Origin: Floccularia luteovirens
Taxonomy: Eukaryota; Basidiomycota; Agaricomycetes; Agaricales; Squamanitaceae
Assembly: GCA_009739215.1 (NCBI GenBank)
Contig: VSJF01000002.1
Location: forward strand, 1,736,001-1,800,000
Reading direction: 5' to 3'
DNA: 64,000 nt
Positions 36,875 to 48,280 of the stretch are shown here, one piece after another; the first letter of the stretch is position 1, and each line of letters begins with the position of its first letter. Position numbers and translations under genes: made by a program. The notes beneath the pieces are model-generated. The model ran no database searches. It was given only the letters and a program-made list of their open reading frames with translations, and was not told the origin of the DNA.

Positions 36875-37083
36875 GTATCTATTGACACGTCTGGGGAAGC
36901 TATAATTGCTGGATGATGTATTCAATAATGAGGTGGGAAAGATACTAGATATGCGTTTGCAATGACTATCCAAGCAGTCAGACTCTCATGTACGCCAACA
37001 CTTGACTTTGGACGAGGTTTTGTTTAAGTATAAAAGTATGCTTTCACCGTCAGCGCCAATCTTTCAAGTGACACTGATATATA

Positions 37084-38273
37084 TTACATAATTTGTGCAA
37101 CTGAATTATTATTTACTACTGTACTATTCTGTAAATGTCCTATTGTAATAAATGCAAAGATCCCTAGTACAGATAGTAGTATCACTAGCCATGCTGCGGG
37201 CTTTGTATCTTCCTTCATGGAAGGACTCTTGATTGAGGGCTCTAGCAGTGGTTTCCCCAAATTTTGAAGTTCTATGTGTTCTGTTTCTTCTGCTTTTGCG
37301 GCGATGTTGGGTTTCTGCCATGGCAAATGACCGGAGTCAGAGTAGGTAGGTGGTCGTGGCGATGAAGTACTACTCCTGTCATGAGGATTCCGGTGTCTCG
37401 GCGGGTCATATGGATTGAACTCCTCCCCGAAAGGGTCTTCATAGTATGATTCGGGTACGGGCGGTACTTCACCCTCGTGGAGGTCCGGCAGGATAGTATA
37501 TTGTGCTCCAGATGTTGGTACAAGCCTGAAGGCGCCCTCAACGGCGAGAAGGGAGGCACGTGCCGATATATCTTGCCCTTTTAGTTGATTGAGATACCTT
37601 GTTACGACAATTATTCCATCTATTGAACAAAGGTGTAAATAATGAGCTTTGTGGGTAGTTTTAACAACGTACAAAGCTGGGTCGCGAGAACGAGAAGAGC
37701 AACTGCGACGTACACGCCTTTGGCTATGTTGAAAAGTCCTGTACATTGGTTTCTAGCCTGCTCATTTTGTATTGTATCCTGGCAGGCTTTCACAATGGCA
37801 CTCGAAGAAAATTGAACAACTATGACCAGCAGGAAGCTCGCAAGCCCGAAAGTCAGGATAAAATAACCATAAGTTGTATATGCGAATATCCTGATGAATG
37901 CTTGTTTGCGGACAATAGTGCCGACAAACCTGACGTAGTGTCATTAGATCTGCTCTGAGATCAAAGAATAATGTGAAAGCATACCCGAGAATAGATGAGA
38001 TGAATACCATTGTTTCCACTACAGCCGCCACGATAAACGCAGCCTTTGCACCACCTGATACATCACTGGCACCTATTAACGTTTAATGAGTAATTTTGAA
38101 TAATAGCCTCGTGGTAATTTGCACCTACTAGCGACCTCAAACCATAGACCGACAGAAAGGGTGCCAGAGAGTAGGATGCCCAAAACAGACATAACAACTA
38201 CACCAATCCTGACAGGTATGCAGAAGCAAAATGTCGACGAACCAAAAAGCAGGTTGTAATAGGAGAATGCCAT
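37084..38273 (-). CDS. Multi-pass membrane protein of unknown function
   Basis: Unrecognised membrane protein. Joined exons give MAFSYYNLLFG followed by FCFCIPVRIGVVVMSVLG, a motif I associate with hypothetical membrane proteins of mushroom-forming fungi. Three more hydrophobic segments follow (AAFIVAAVVETMVFISSILG; YTTYGYFILTFGLASFLLVI; GVYVAVALLVLATQL), in a tetraspan or MARVEL-like topology without the tetraspanin CCG motif. A proline-rich cytosolic region (EEFNPYDPP) leads to a fifth hydrophobic segment near the C-terminus (WLVILLSVLGIFAFITIG). Introns use GT-AG and keep frame. The first exon ends in EVAS. Function cannot be inferred. Confidence 0.65.
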
Positions 38274-38516
38274 ATGGACAAGAAGGTCACACGCATGCTC
38301 GCAGGCTGGCGAGAAGTTGTATTCTGAGATGATCAATATTTTTTCTTATGTAATGACATAAAGTATTGTTACTCAGCTTGGTTGTGATGAACACTGCATC
38401 CTGTACACAGTATTAATTTATTTGCACGTATTATAAACGGAAGCTAATGCACAATGATCTTTCAAAACGATTTAATCAAAGTATTTCTCGTCCCTTCATC
38501 CAAAATTGACTTGCAC

Positions 38517-41434
38517 ATGCGTAACTCGGAGCAGCCCATGAATGTCGATGTAGAGTATCCCGTAGATTCCGCCAATTCTGTCCCCACCGTTTCTGTTATA
38601 CCCATATCTAACCATTCTGCCCCCCGTGCCTCGTCTGTCCCAATCAACCCACCCCAATATACAGCTGGCTATGTGTACTCAACTGAGATGACCTCCCACT
38701 TCTCCCCTGACGGTCATCCGGAGGATCCGCAAAGAATAGTTCGAATCTGGAAAGCCATCGTCAGCAAACAGTACATACAGAAAATGAAGTGGCTTCCAAT
38801 CCGGCCTGTTCGCAAAGAAGAAGCCCTGCTTGTTCACAGCGAAGACCATTGGGACAAAGTCCACGCAATTCAATGTGAGTGCTCGGAGATACATATTATT
38901 TATTTATAATTTCACATGCAACATACTGAAGTGATTTCGTCACGTTAAACTAGACATGACTGATCAAGATAGAGCCGATTCGGAAGATTATTATGAACAG
39001 TTATCGCTCTATGTCATGGCTGGGACTACTAGATCAGCTCTCCTAAGCTGTGGTGGGGTTATCGAATCTGCTTTAGCGGTGGCAAGGAATGAATTAAAGA
39101 AGACATTTGCTATTGTCCGACCTCCAGGTCACCATGCAGAGCCCGATGAACACATGGGATTTTGTTTTTTCAACAACGTTGCAGTAGCTGCGAGAGTAGT
39201 ACAACAGCTTACCCCTATAAAGAAAATTATGATTCTGGATTGGTATGGAAATATCTTACGTATATAGTCCACAAACTAACTCATTCCCAGGGATGTACAT
39301 CATGGTTTGTGTTTCTTATGTTGGCCTATTATAGTTATTGTAAATTCATCCAGGAAATGGCACACAAAGAGCATTCAATGATGATCCGAGTGTTCTTTAT
39401 GTCTCCATACATCGTTACGAGCAGGGCACTTTCTATCCTTGTGGTCCATTTGGGAGCATGCAGTCTTGTGGGGAGGGCCCAGGTTTGGGATAGTAAGCAT
39501 AACAACCATGTTCACCGGGCCAAATCTCATAAACAGTATCAGTTCAGTCAACGTACCCTGGCCAGAAAGTGGAATGGGTGACGCGGATTACATCCACGCC
39601 TTTCAAAAAGTGATCATGCCTATTGCAATGGAATTTGCCCCTGAACTTGTTATCAGTTTGTGTTGTTTCTCTCGAATTAGACTCTCACGAATTCATTTCC
39701 TTTGGACAGTATCGGCAGGATTTGATGCAGCCGCAGGTGATGACCTTGGGGAATGTTTTGTTTCGCCTGCAGGATATGCACACATGACGCATATGCTTTC
39801 AGGTCTAGCTGGTGGTCGGCTTGTTGTTGCTTTGGAGGTGAATAAATTTATCATGCCCAGGATGACAGGAACCTGAAAGTCCATTTTTAGGGAGGTTATA
39901 ACCTCGATTCAATATCCAATTCGGCAGTGGCTGTCACAAGAGTACTTCTCGGAGAAGCTCCTGATGAACTACCTTCCATGATTGCCAGCGAATCAGCAAC
40001 AGAAACAATTTGGCTGGTAGCAAGGGAGCAAAGCAAGTACTGGAAGAGCGTTGACCCCAAATCCTGTGAACCACGAGAAGGCAAGGTCTCTTGAAACTAT
40101 TTTACTACTAGCGCTCTTACACTCTCTAAGCAGGATTAGAACCAATTAGTTTTTCGATACCTGGTGCGTGATCTGAGGAGATTACTACCGCAAACACTGA
40201 TCTCTTTGGTTGCTCTATTAAGAAATATTGAAGGCTCATCGACAGCATTACTTGTTCTCCAATCACGACATGATGCAGGTTCCTCTTATTGGTACAGAGC
40301 TAGAACAACGTTTTTCTTCCCAGATAATGTGCACGTGAGTTTATTTTACCGTTCACCTGAAGACAAAAATTGAAATTTATTTAGACCAGATATATTTGAA
40401 AATGATACATTAATTATGTTCGTCCATGAATTGTAAGTTCTACCTCCTCACTAGCTTCAGGATAATAAGTTGTCGAAAAAGTGGGAACCTTCGCATGCAG
40501 TTGGAATCATCGACGACTTGTGATGTTCAGTTAGAGCGGTCATATCTGGTGAGACATATTCAAAACAAGGTCGAAGCTTCATTACATAAGTTCTCTTAGA
40601 TCGACTTCTCCAGAGAACTTATCGCATGGGTGAAGAGAGAGAAATATTCTCTCCTTGATGCAAACTTGTTCCCTAAACCATTGAACAATTTTAATTCTCA
40701 GTCGGTAATACAACAATATGCTGTGCAATATTTCTTTCTGTTTAAATGTATGAATATAGCGTTCCAAATCCATAGAAGCCCTGGGAAGGGACATAGTATC
40801 ATATTTATGGGACAATTACGTGCAGTGAGCGATTTTCACTCTATTCAATAATTATCGGAAATAATTGCTATAATAGACTTTCGAGCGCAGAGCGAGTCAT
40901 CCTGATCGGTCATGGGCCAGGATGCAAACCACTGATAGATTTGGCTAACCGTCGGTGTATGCAACCTATAATATTACTAAAATTCCTCATTAATGGTTTT
41001 CTAAAAAGCTGTTGGCGTAATGAATTCAGTCAAAGCCGTGATCCAAGTTGTCGGCCCCCAAAATTCACCATCAATACCATCGGAATCTGACGACATCCTT
41101 GATTGGTATAGAAATGTGCGTATTTACCTATAACTCCTGGCTGATGCCTGAGAATTCTGTGTAGCACTCCTTGGTCGTAGCGCCTTCAAGACATCCGATC
41201 CTTCTCAAACCTAAAGATATGAAAAAGCATGGACTTCTAGTTGAGATTGGTCAGAACACTTCGCATATTATCAAGTTAGTTCGATCTTTCTGATGTTCTC
41301 TTACAGATGAACCTAAGTATGTCGAGCTTATCACTCGCGCTCTCCCTAGTATAAAGGATTATGTAAAAGAGACATTATCTCAATACCCATTATTTAAAAC
41401 TACGACACGCACAACCAACTCCCGATCTTATTAA
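38517..41434 (+). CDS. HDA1: Class II histone deacetylase, HDA1 type, with Arb2 domain
   Basis: Zinc-dependent lysine deacetylase acting on histones H3 and H2B in repressed chromatin. The catalytic domain is complete: [48 protein letters not shown], the gly-rich [25 protein letters not shown] with the zinc aspartate, and LEGGYNL. The C-terminal Arb2-like domain follows: [49 protein letters not shown], and [12 protein letters not shown] 14-nt exon (39291-39304) supplies DVHH, and one intron (40081-40133) uses a GC donor. The ATG at 38454 would add 21 hydrophobic-leaning residues, but a TATA-like TTATAAA lies only about 14 bases before it, so 38517 is preferred. Stop at 41432-41434. Confidence 0.92.
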
Positions 41435-41693
41435 ATACTTGTTTAAATTACACGACGTTTATCCTACAATTTTTTTGCGGAATTGAGCATATCTTATCTT
41501 GGATTAGAAAGCAGGGGATGAAGAAGCTATAGCAATTATTAACGTGTATCTTTACATGAACATATCAATACCCATTTGTTTTTATTGTTTAACATACACG
41601 CGGCAAGACCCGACACAGTTCGAACCCATTATGTCCACTTCAACTTGAACGTTGAGGTTGTTCGTAAGTACATATTATAAGTGCTAGCACAAC

Positions 41694-42796
41694 ATGGACT
41701 CTACAGCCACACCCCCTGTTGTTAACCCAGCATCAGGAAACAGCATAATCATAAGTCCTCTCCAGGTAAACCAAAATTGTTTTCCTTACATATAATTATT
41801 CTTATTTCCGATTAGCGAGGGAACCCTGTCCTGGAAAGTATAAAATACGTCGGAAAAGAATTCGGTGACATTGTAGCTGACTATCAAGTTGGAAGGACTA
41901 CCGGAGTGTTGTTCCTCAGGTACATGTTAATTTGTGATTATCGCAGAAGTTAACAGCATTATAGCCTCAAATACCATCGACTTCATCCTGAATATATTCA
42001 CACACGGATTGAAAGGCTTGGTCATTCATATTCACTCAGGATTCTACTAATACTATGCGATGTCGTGAGTAGCTCTCTACTCAATCTACTTGTATCTATT
42101 GTTTGAATGGGTAGACAACAGAGCGAGCACCGCGATCCAATTCGCGAGTTAACTAAAGTGGGTATGCTTCGTTTTTTGGTTAAACCTGCTAGCTCATACA
42201 GCTTCTAAACTTATCATCCAGGTCTGTCTAATAAATAATATCACAGTTATTGTCGCATTTTCGTATGTCCTATTGTCACCGATCTTGCTATTTCGCAATT
42301 CACAGCCTTAGATTTGAGGAAGCGGGCCACTACCTATCCGCGTTCAAGTCATTTGAACATAAACCTCCTGACATGATCAAAGAACGACTCGACAAAGATT
42401 ACAATACTATGCTTCGAACGGCCTTGACCAGCATAAGCAGAGTAAATAAAACGGATGTAGAAACTCTTCGTAAAACTTACGGTGTCAGTTACGGGATAAA
42501 GTACCTCAGCCCGCTCATACTGATAACATCATATCTAGAGTTTCGCAGGTGTTGCCAAAGCAACTTCTGACCAGTTGCAAAATCTTCCCGGTTTTGGTCA
42601 TGTTAAAGTCAAAAATGTTAAAAATGCATTCGAGAAACCAATTCGCAACAACACAACCACGTCATTGGCACAATTACTACAAGATACATCCGCTCCGAAA
42701 GATACACAACGATCTACTACACAACCGTCGTTCAGTGTGCCCAGGGAATCAAGTCCTCCCTGGGATATCGAGGAATTAGAGATACCAGAAGTTTAA
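41694..42796 (+). CDS. RAD10: DNA excision repair protein RAD10/ERCC1
   Basis: Non-catalytic partner of the XPF/Rad1 nuclease, which cuts 5' of bulky lesions in nucleotide excision repair and also acts on interstrand crosslinks. The core domain is clear: [63 protein letters not shown], then [20 protein letters not shown]. The C-terminal tandem HhH region follows ([31 protein letters not shown]). A disordered tail ends EELEIPEV. About five introns were joined; the acceptor before [10 protein letters not shown] was chosen because it alone keeps frame. It is convergent with the possible Nse6-like gene. Confidence 0.93.
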
Positions 42797-43025
42797 TATT
42801 ATCCTTGCTCTGGACCAGATTCGGTGGAATGAAATCGGAACAAGGCCCTTGCTTGTATTGTTTACAAAATATTACTTACTCTGTAAATTGTACTAGTATT
42901 TTGTACGTACTACATTAATATATTCGAACATTAAATTTGAATTTGCGGAATAAAAACTGATATCTAGTGTACGGTGTCAATGCAAAGGAGAATATACAAA
43001 TATAAGGTAGAATTAGCAAGTTAGT

Positions 43026-46000
43026 TCAACCTTTAGGATTGAAATACTGGTGCAGGTTCTTCCGGGGTTTTTTCATCCCGCTCTCGCCATTAAGCAGTAC
43101 AGAGCGTTGGTAATGAATCCTCATTTCTAGCCCCTTAAGAGCACCTTTCGTACGTGAGCGGTCTAGATGAACACCTCTAGTATCGGCTGGTTGGGGTGTA
43201 AACATATATAATATAGACAACGAAAAAGGACATACTTATTTTATCATGCAGATATTTCAAAGCTATTTTTATCAGCTGCAGCTCTGTCTCTGCTTTCTCA
43301 TAAATCGATTGTGAAGGACTTTCAAGATGCTGAAAGTAGGAGCCTCTTCTGTTCATGTTGTGCTGTTCTTGGGTGACATATTCTCTAAGGTCTGCTAGAG
43401 CCACACCAAGGATAAAGACAAAGTGTCCCAGGTCGGCATAATCAGTGTCTGCGTCCAGAATAAAATGTGCTTTCAAGTAGTCAGGTTGTGTAGAGGTCAA
43501 TTGCTCTAGAAGCTCGGACAAAGGTGGCGTCACGGAATAGTCCACCTAAAGATAAAATTAGCTGTATATCCAAGGCAACGATGGAAAGCTTACAGGGACC
43601 AGACTTTCTCTATTACTAATAATAGAATGGGCGATAAAACTCGCCATACGTCTCGTGCGCCCTGAGCCAACGCTCAGGAAAGAGATGAGGAGTGCTTTGT
43701 TTACTGGAGGATAAGCAACCGCACACTCTATGATTTTACTGCAAATGATCGGTTCCTAATGAATGCAACCGTCATTAGATAGCTACACAAAAATGACTAA
43801 ACAAATTCATTACCTCCTTGCAAACGTCGTCTCGAGGACCTATAGACAGACATATCGTGTTGACAGTCATTTTGATAACCTGTTGTAGTACGAGTGGTGT
43901 GGAAGAATCAATACCTATGAGCAATAGTGCGAGAATTATGTCAGGTATATCTTCTTTCACAATTCGATTAGCACTATGTAAGAGTGTCAGCAAGTATATA
44001 ACAAAAGAAAGCATAACCAGGTAATATAGCTTACCATGCTCCGAGTAGAATGATCATTCGTTGAAGGATGGTGTTACGGACACGTGGAATTAAGCCAGTA
44101 GCACAGGTTCCTAGACTTGGCCATCCCATAGAAGCAATCACAGAAGGATCGGCACCAAGGAAGGAGAGCATACGTAGTGTGGGACTAAATAGGCTGAATG
44201 ATGTGGAGAGGTCCTGCTGGCTCCATAGATGAGAGAGGGTGCGAAAAGCTGAATAACTTAATGGTGTTTGATTTGGTGAAAGCGCTATCAGGATAATTTA
44301 TCCAACATCCAGCCTTGCAGAAAATACCTATAAATACCTAATTGGAATAGAAACGGGACCAGCTCCGATTCACTATAGGCTTTCGAGGTCACGATGACGC
44401 CTGTGTCCAATATCAAAGATGCTAAACTGACATCTGTAATGAATAAGTTTAATTTAATCATAACAGAGTATTTTCGAAGATCGAGGAATACACTCACTAT
44501 TACCAGCCAATGCAGACTTTAATTTATTGAGGACTGTATGCTTGCCGTTATAATCGAAAGACGGAGCAGCTGGATCCACATCCATTCGATTAAGCTGGTG
44601 GTCGTCGGCCGTTGTCCAAAATGGAACGCCAACCCTCTCTGCCTCCCTTATACTCTCTATTTCTTTTTCACGTTCACTCTTGAGTATCCCGATAACAACT
44701 TTTCCGCGTTGTTCGCCCAGAAGGTTCTGGTTGTCGGCTTCCACTAGAAGGTCATCCATCTTTCCTGACTTACTACCAGAGAAGCTTGATGGTAGCCAGT
44801 CGTCCCCATATAGGATCCCCTTGCCTTCTTCTGTCCAATCCATAATTTCTTCATCCTCCATTTCGTGAAAGAGTGAATCTTTCCCAACAGCTTTATCTGT
44901 TGCTTGTTCAGCAAGACGAAAAGAAGCTTCACCCTTACCCTTCTTTTCTGCAATTTTCTTCTCTTTCAGCAAAAGATCAATTGGGTTGGAATCAAGTCCA
45001 CGGCGTTTACCGTGGGATGCTGCAAGATTTGGTTGCTTGGCGGCAGGTAGAGTGTTTCGTTTGGAAATTTTGGGTATGGTATCGCTCTTTGAGCGTGACG
45101 TCGATGATGTGTAGCTCCTTAGTGCATATCGTCCAGGTTGTTCAATAGAAGTTTCCGATTGACTAACGAACGATGTTATTCAACAGAAACACACAAAGGG
45201 GAGATGTCATACCGTTGCATTTTATAGTCTACGGTAATTGCAGGAAGAGTGTCTTCATCGCTACTATCATCTAAAACGTCTTTAAAGACATTGATCTCGG
45301 AATCGTCATTCGTACTTGCTGCCACTTGAGCATATGCATTCGCTTTAATCTCTGCTATTCGCTCAGCTATTTTTGCTTGACCATCAGTTGCCACTGGTGT
45401 AGGAAATCGGTTTGTGACGCTATGGTCAGAAATTGGGGGTGCAACGATGGATTCTTGTTTATCTCGTGAATTAGATAATTTTTCGCCAACGAAATGTGAC
45501 ATGCCGAGCCCGTCAAGTTGTGAGTCCTCATAACTCCCATCTGGAGTTGGTATGAAAGTTATCCCTGGCCAATAATCATCACTTTCCCGCACCCTGATGG
45601 AATCTGGGTTGCATGAGACCGACTTCGGCGTTGTCAGCTCTGTTTCATCGGATTGACTGCTGAGGACCAGGTCGTTTGGTGTGACCATAGAAGAGTCAGA
45701 GGGAGAACGTCTAGCTTTCTTTCGCGATGCCTGTCGTGCTCGTATGTCATTTACAACGAGCGAGAAGTTATATGCAATAATACACATACAACAGATTTTT
45801 CACACAAAGTAACCTTTTTGCGGTCTAAGTGGACACCGGTGGAAACGTCTGTGGTGGCGTGTACATGCTGTTCGATAGCGTCTAACTGGGACTTGCATTG
45901 ACGCTGACCGGCCAGAGAATGAGCGCTTTTCCGTTTACTGCTTTTTACATTTCCACCATTGATGTTTGGAGAAAGAACTTCCTCAACCTCCATCACTGTA

Positions 46001-46245
46001 CCTGCTCGAGAGTTGACATATTAGAAGAATGGTTGAGGACGCTAGAGTTGGAAAGAGATGATACCTCGCGGCTTGTGATTACCATCTGAAAGATCCGTAG
46101 AAGCGTTAGGGAAGGAAGTGGCAACTCCGGATGAAGTTGACAGGCGGATAGACGTACCCTTGACGGAAGTGGACGGTTTACGCGCAAAATAAGCAGTGAT
46201 TGGTATGCTGGCATTCTTGGGAGGCAATTTGGATGGTTTGGCCAT
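43026..46245 (-). CDS. Putative CANIN/Nse6-like genome-maintenance protein
   Basis: Not firmly recognised. About 850-900 residues. The N-terminal third is disordered and Ser-rich with acidic clusters (DSSDEDTLP). A central block starts with NPIDLLLKEKKIAEKKGKGE, passes MEDEEIMDWTEEGKGILYGDDW and a charged helix (ILKSEREKEIESIREAERVG), and continues into an all-helical region. That order resembles the CANIN domain of Nse6/SLF2-type proteins, which load the Smc5-Smc6 complex at DNA damage. Both ends carry PIP-box-like motifs lacking the glutamine: SIPITAYF near residue 13 and RKNLHQYF four residues before the C-terminus, suggesting PCNA binding. All of this is inference from motif shape. Confidence 0.45.
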
Positions 46246-46398
46246 CAGAGTCGTATATCCTGACGCGGTCCAAGTAGAGCTTGAGTGCAGAAAGGTACAT
46301 ACAGCTATACTCGCGTTTGCACGTGCTTTGATCGTTACATAAATAACAACTTTTCATTACTTTTTGAATATTGTACAATTGTAATATGAAATGCATCT

Positions 46399-47820
46399 CT
46401 ATGTTGTATAATCTCCGGGCTCCACTTCAGTCATAATAACAGTAGCAGTGAACGTCCGAGCATCCCAAGCAGACTCGTAGATAGTTGTTAAAACAGCGCT
46501 CCCTTCAGCTTCTCCACGATGTCGATCCAACTGTTGCGTTTCATCTATGACAGTAGATGCCCGCAAATTCAAAATCAATTTGCAACCCTAGTAAGTTTGC
46601 TGAGTTCAGTCTGATTCAACATAACCAAAACTAGCACCTACAGCAGAGGACAAAAATGCTACGAAAAGTCTTTGTTTTTCAATGAGCATCAAATGTATAA
46701 CATATTGCAAAAATGATACTTGCGGAAACAATGATAGGGTAGGTTTACCAATATCTTCTACCCGTGAGGCAAATACTGCAGCCATGGCTACAGCAGCTTG
46801 ATATCAAATCTTGTCAGCACTCAATGGAATTCGGCGGAATGAGCTGACATACAGGATGTAAGGAAAAACATGACCCAACCTTCACGGTTTAGCCGTGATA
46901 GAAATGGAATTCGGTACCATCCATCAAGTTTTCTTTCAATGAAAATTTTCTTTCCTGTTGTAAGTCCGACAATAACAATAGGAAGACCTATTTCTGGCAG
47001 CCTATTTCGCAGTTAGGAAAAACATAAGTCACTTGGGGACGAAAAATGCTTGCATGAAACAGTAGATCGCTAGAGGTTGTACTTCTGCCAAAAGACAAGT
47101 CGCGGTAAACTTTTGTGCGGGAAGGAAGAAGAGCATTCCAAAAATTGCATTCGCAATTTTACAAGCAAACAAAAGACCCAAGATGGTACCGATTATCCGA
47201 CTGCAATTGTATAATGCGTACACTAACGAACAAACAAATTCGAAAGTCATATGTGCCAGGGGATAAAACAAAAACAAAATATGTACCTCGAAGCATCAAT
47301 ATAGCGTTCACAACTCCTAACATCAGCTGTATCACGAATGATTGGTACCCTAGAAGCAATCTGCATAATTTATCAGGGGCAGTGGGTAGTTTTGAACGGA
47401 GAACGGAAGAGATTATGGTGTTCGCACTAGATAGACAAAACAAACTGTGAGGAACGTGAACAACATGAAGAACATTACACTAACATCTGAACACTGAAAG
47501 CGAAATATCTGGAAATTATGTATAAAGATTTCGTGATATTCCAATGTAGGGGTTGCCTTACAACCCTCGCTGTCAGATTGGTATCACTGCTGTAAAAAGT
47601 TTGACACTTACTTCCAAACATAATGGAACTCCTCCTGAAACCCGAACAAAAGATCCAGAGCAGCAATGCATAATCCAACAACTGTCAGACTCAAATGAGA
47701 TACTCGGAACTCTTGATATAAAGTATTTCACTCACAGGAGGCACTTTGCAAAACTTCCATCCGAGGTCTCAGCAGAGCTGAAACGAGTGAAGGAGCGATG
47801 GTCCTTTTATCATTTAACAT
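46399..47820 (-). CDS. DUF6533 multi-pass membrane protein
   Basis: Member of a large basidiomycete family of seven-TM proteins of unknown function. The joined exons show FVGLCIAALDLLFGFQEEFHYVWK then HWNITKSLYIISRYFAF, the DUF6533 signature. After that come VNAILMLRVYALYNCSRIIG, a TM segment (GTILGLLFACKIANAIFGML), LPEIGLPIVIVGLTTGKK, and RLFVAFLSSAGCKLILNLR at the last TM. A polar tail ends VEPGDYTT and TAG. The ATG at 47820 gives MLNDKRTIAPS. One intron (47002-47053) has a GC donor. The whole model was assembled from small exons, so borders are less certain than the family call. Confidence 0.75.
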
Positions 47821-48280
47821 CAGAAAATCTTGCTAGATCGAGCCAAGTAGAGACCCTGTAACAATGATTAGCAACCAGGTACATCCCCGATAATTTTTAT
47901 TGCGATCATTACCTTCCGGTGCCGACTTAGCTTAGTTCACAATTCAATATTCAAGTACTAAAATATTTGGTTATTGATTCTGCTGGGGGGGGGAACAGTT
48001 GGTTCAAATATCATGGCGGTGGATTAGCAACTTGAGTGTACGCACACTCTGATAGAAACTCCCGACTTTGAGTCGGTAACAGCCTCCACGAAGGGCGCCA
48101 AGCCTATATATATATAATACATACGATTAAACATGAGAGTATCAATACAACTTAGTGTACCCACGTGCGACGGGAAAGGGATTATATTATTAACCTTTCC
48201 GTAACACTGTCCCTTCCCCATATATTCATTCTCAATTATACTTATTCTCTCACAGGTATAATTCAAGTATGAAGATACGT
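47821..48280. other. Intergenic region with G9 tract
   Basis: This gap lies between the DUF6533 start and the amidohydrolase stop. It contains a run of nine G (47985-47993) and a short TA-rich tract near 48102-48118. It is presumably the DUF6533 promoter and the amidohydrolase 3' UTR. No gene is visible. Confidence 0.5.

Noticed and set aside
47553..47861. Plus-strand open frame of 102 codons
   Set aside because: It is antisense to the first exons of the DUF6533 gene, whose minus-strand sequence shows family motifs.
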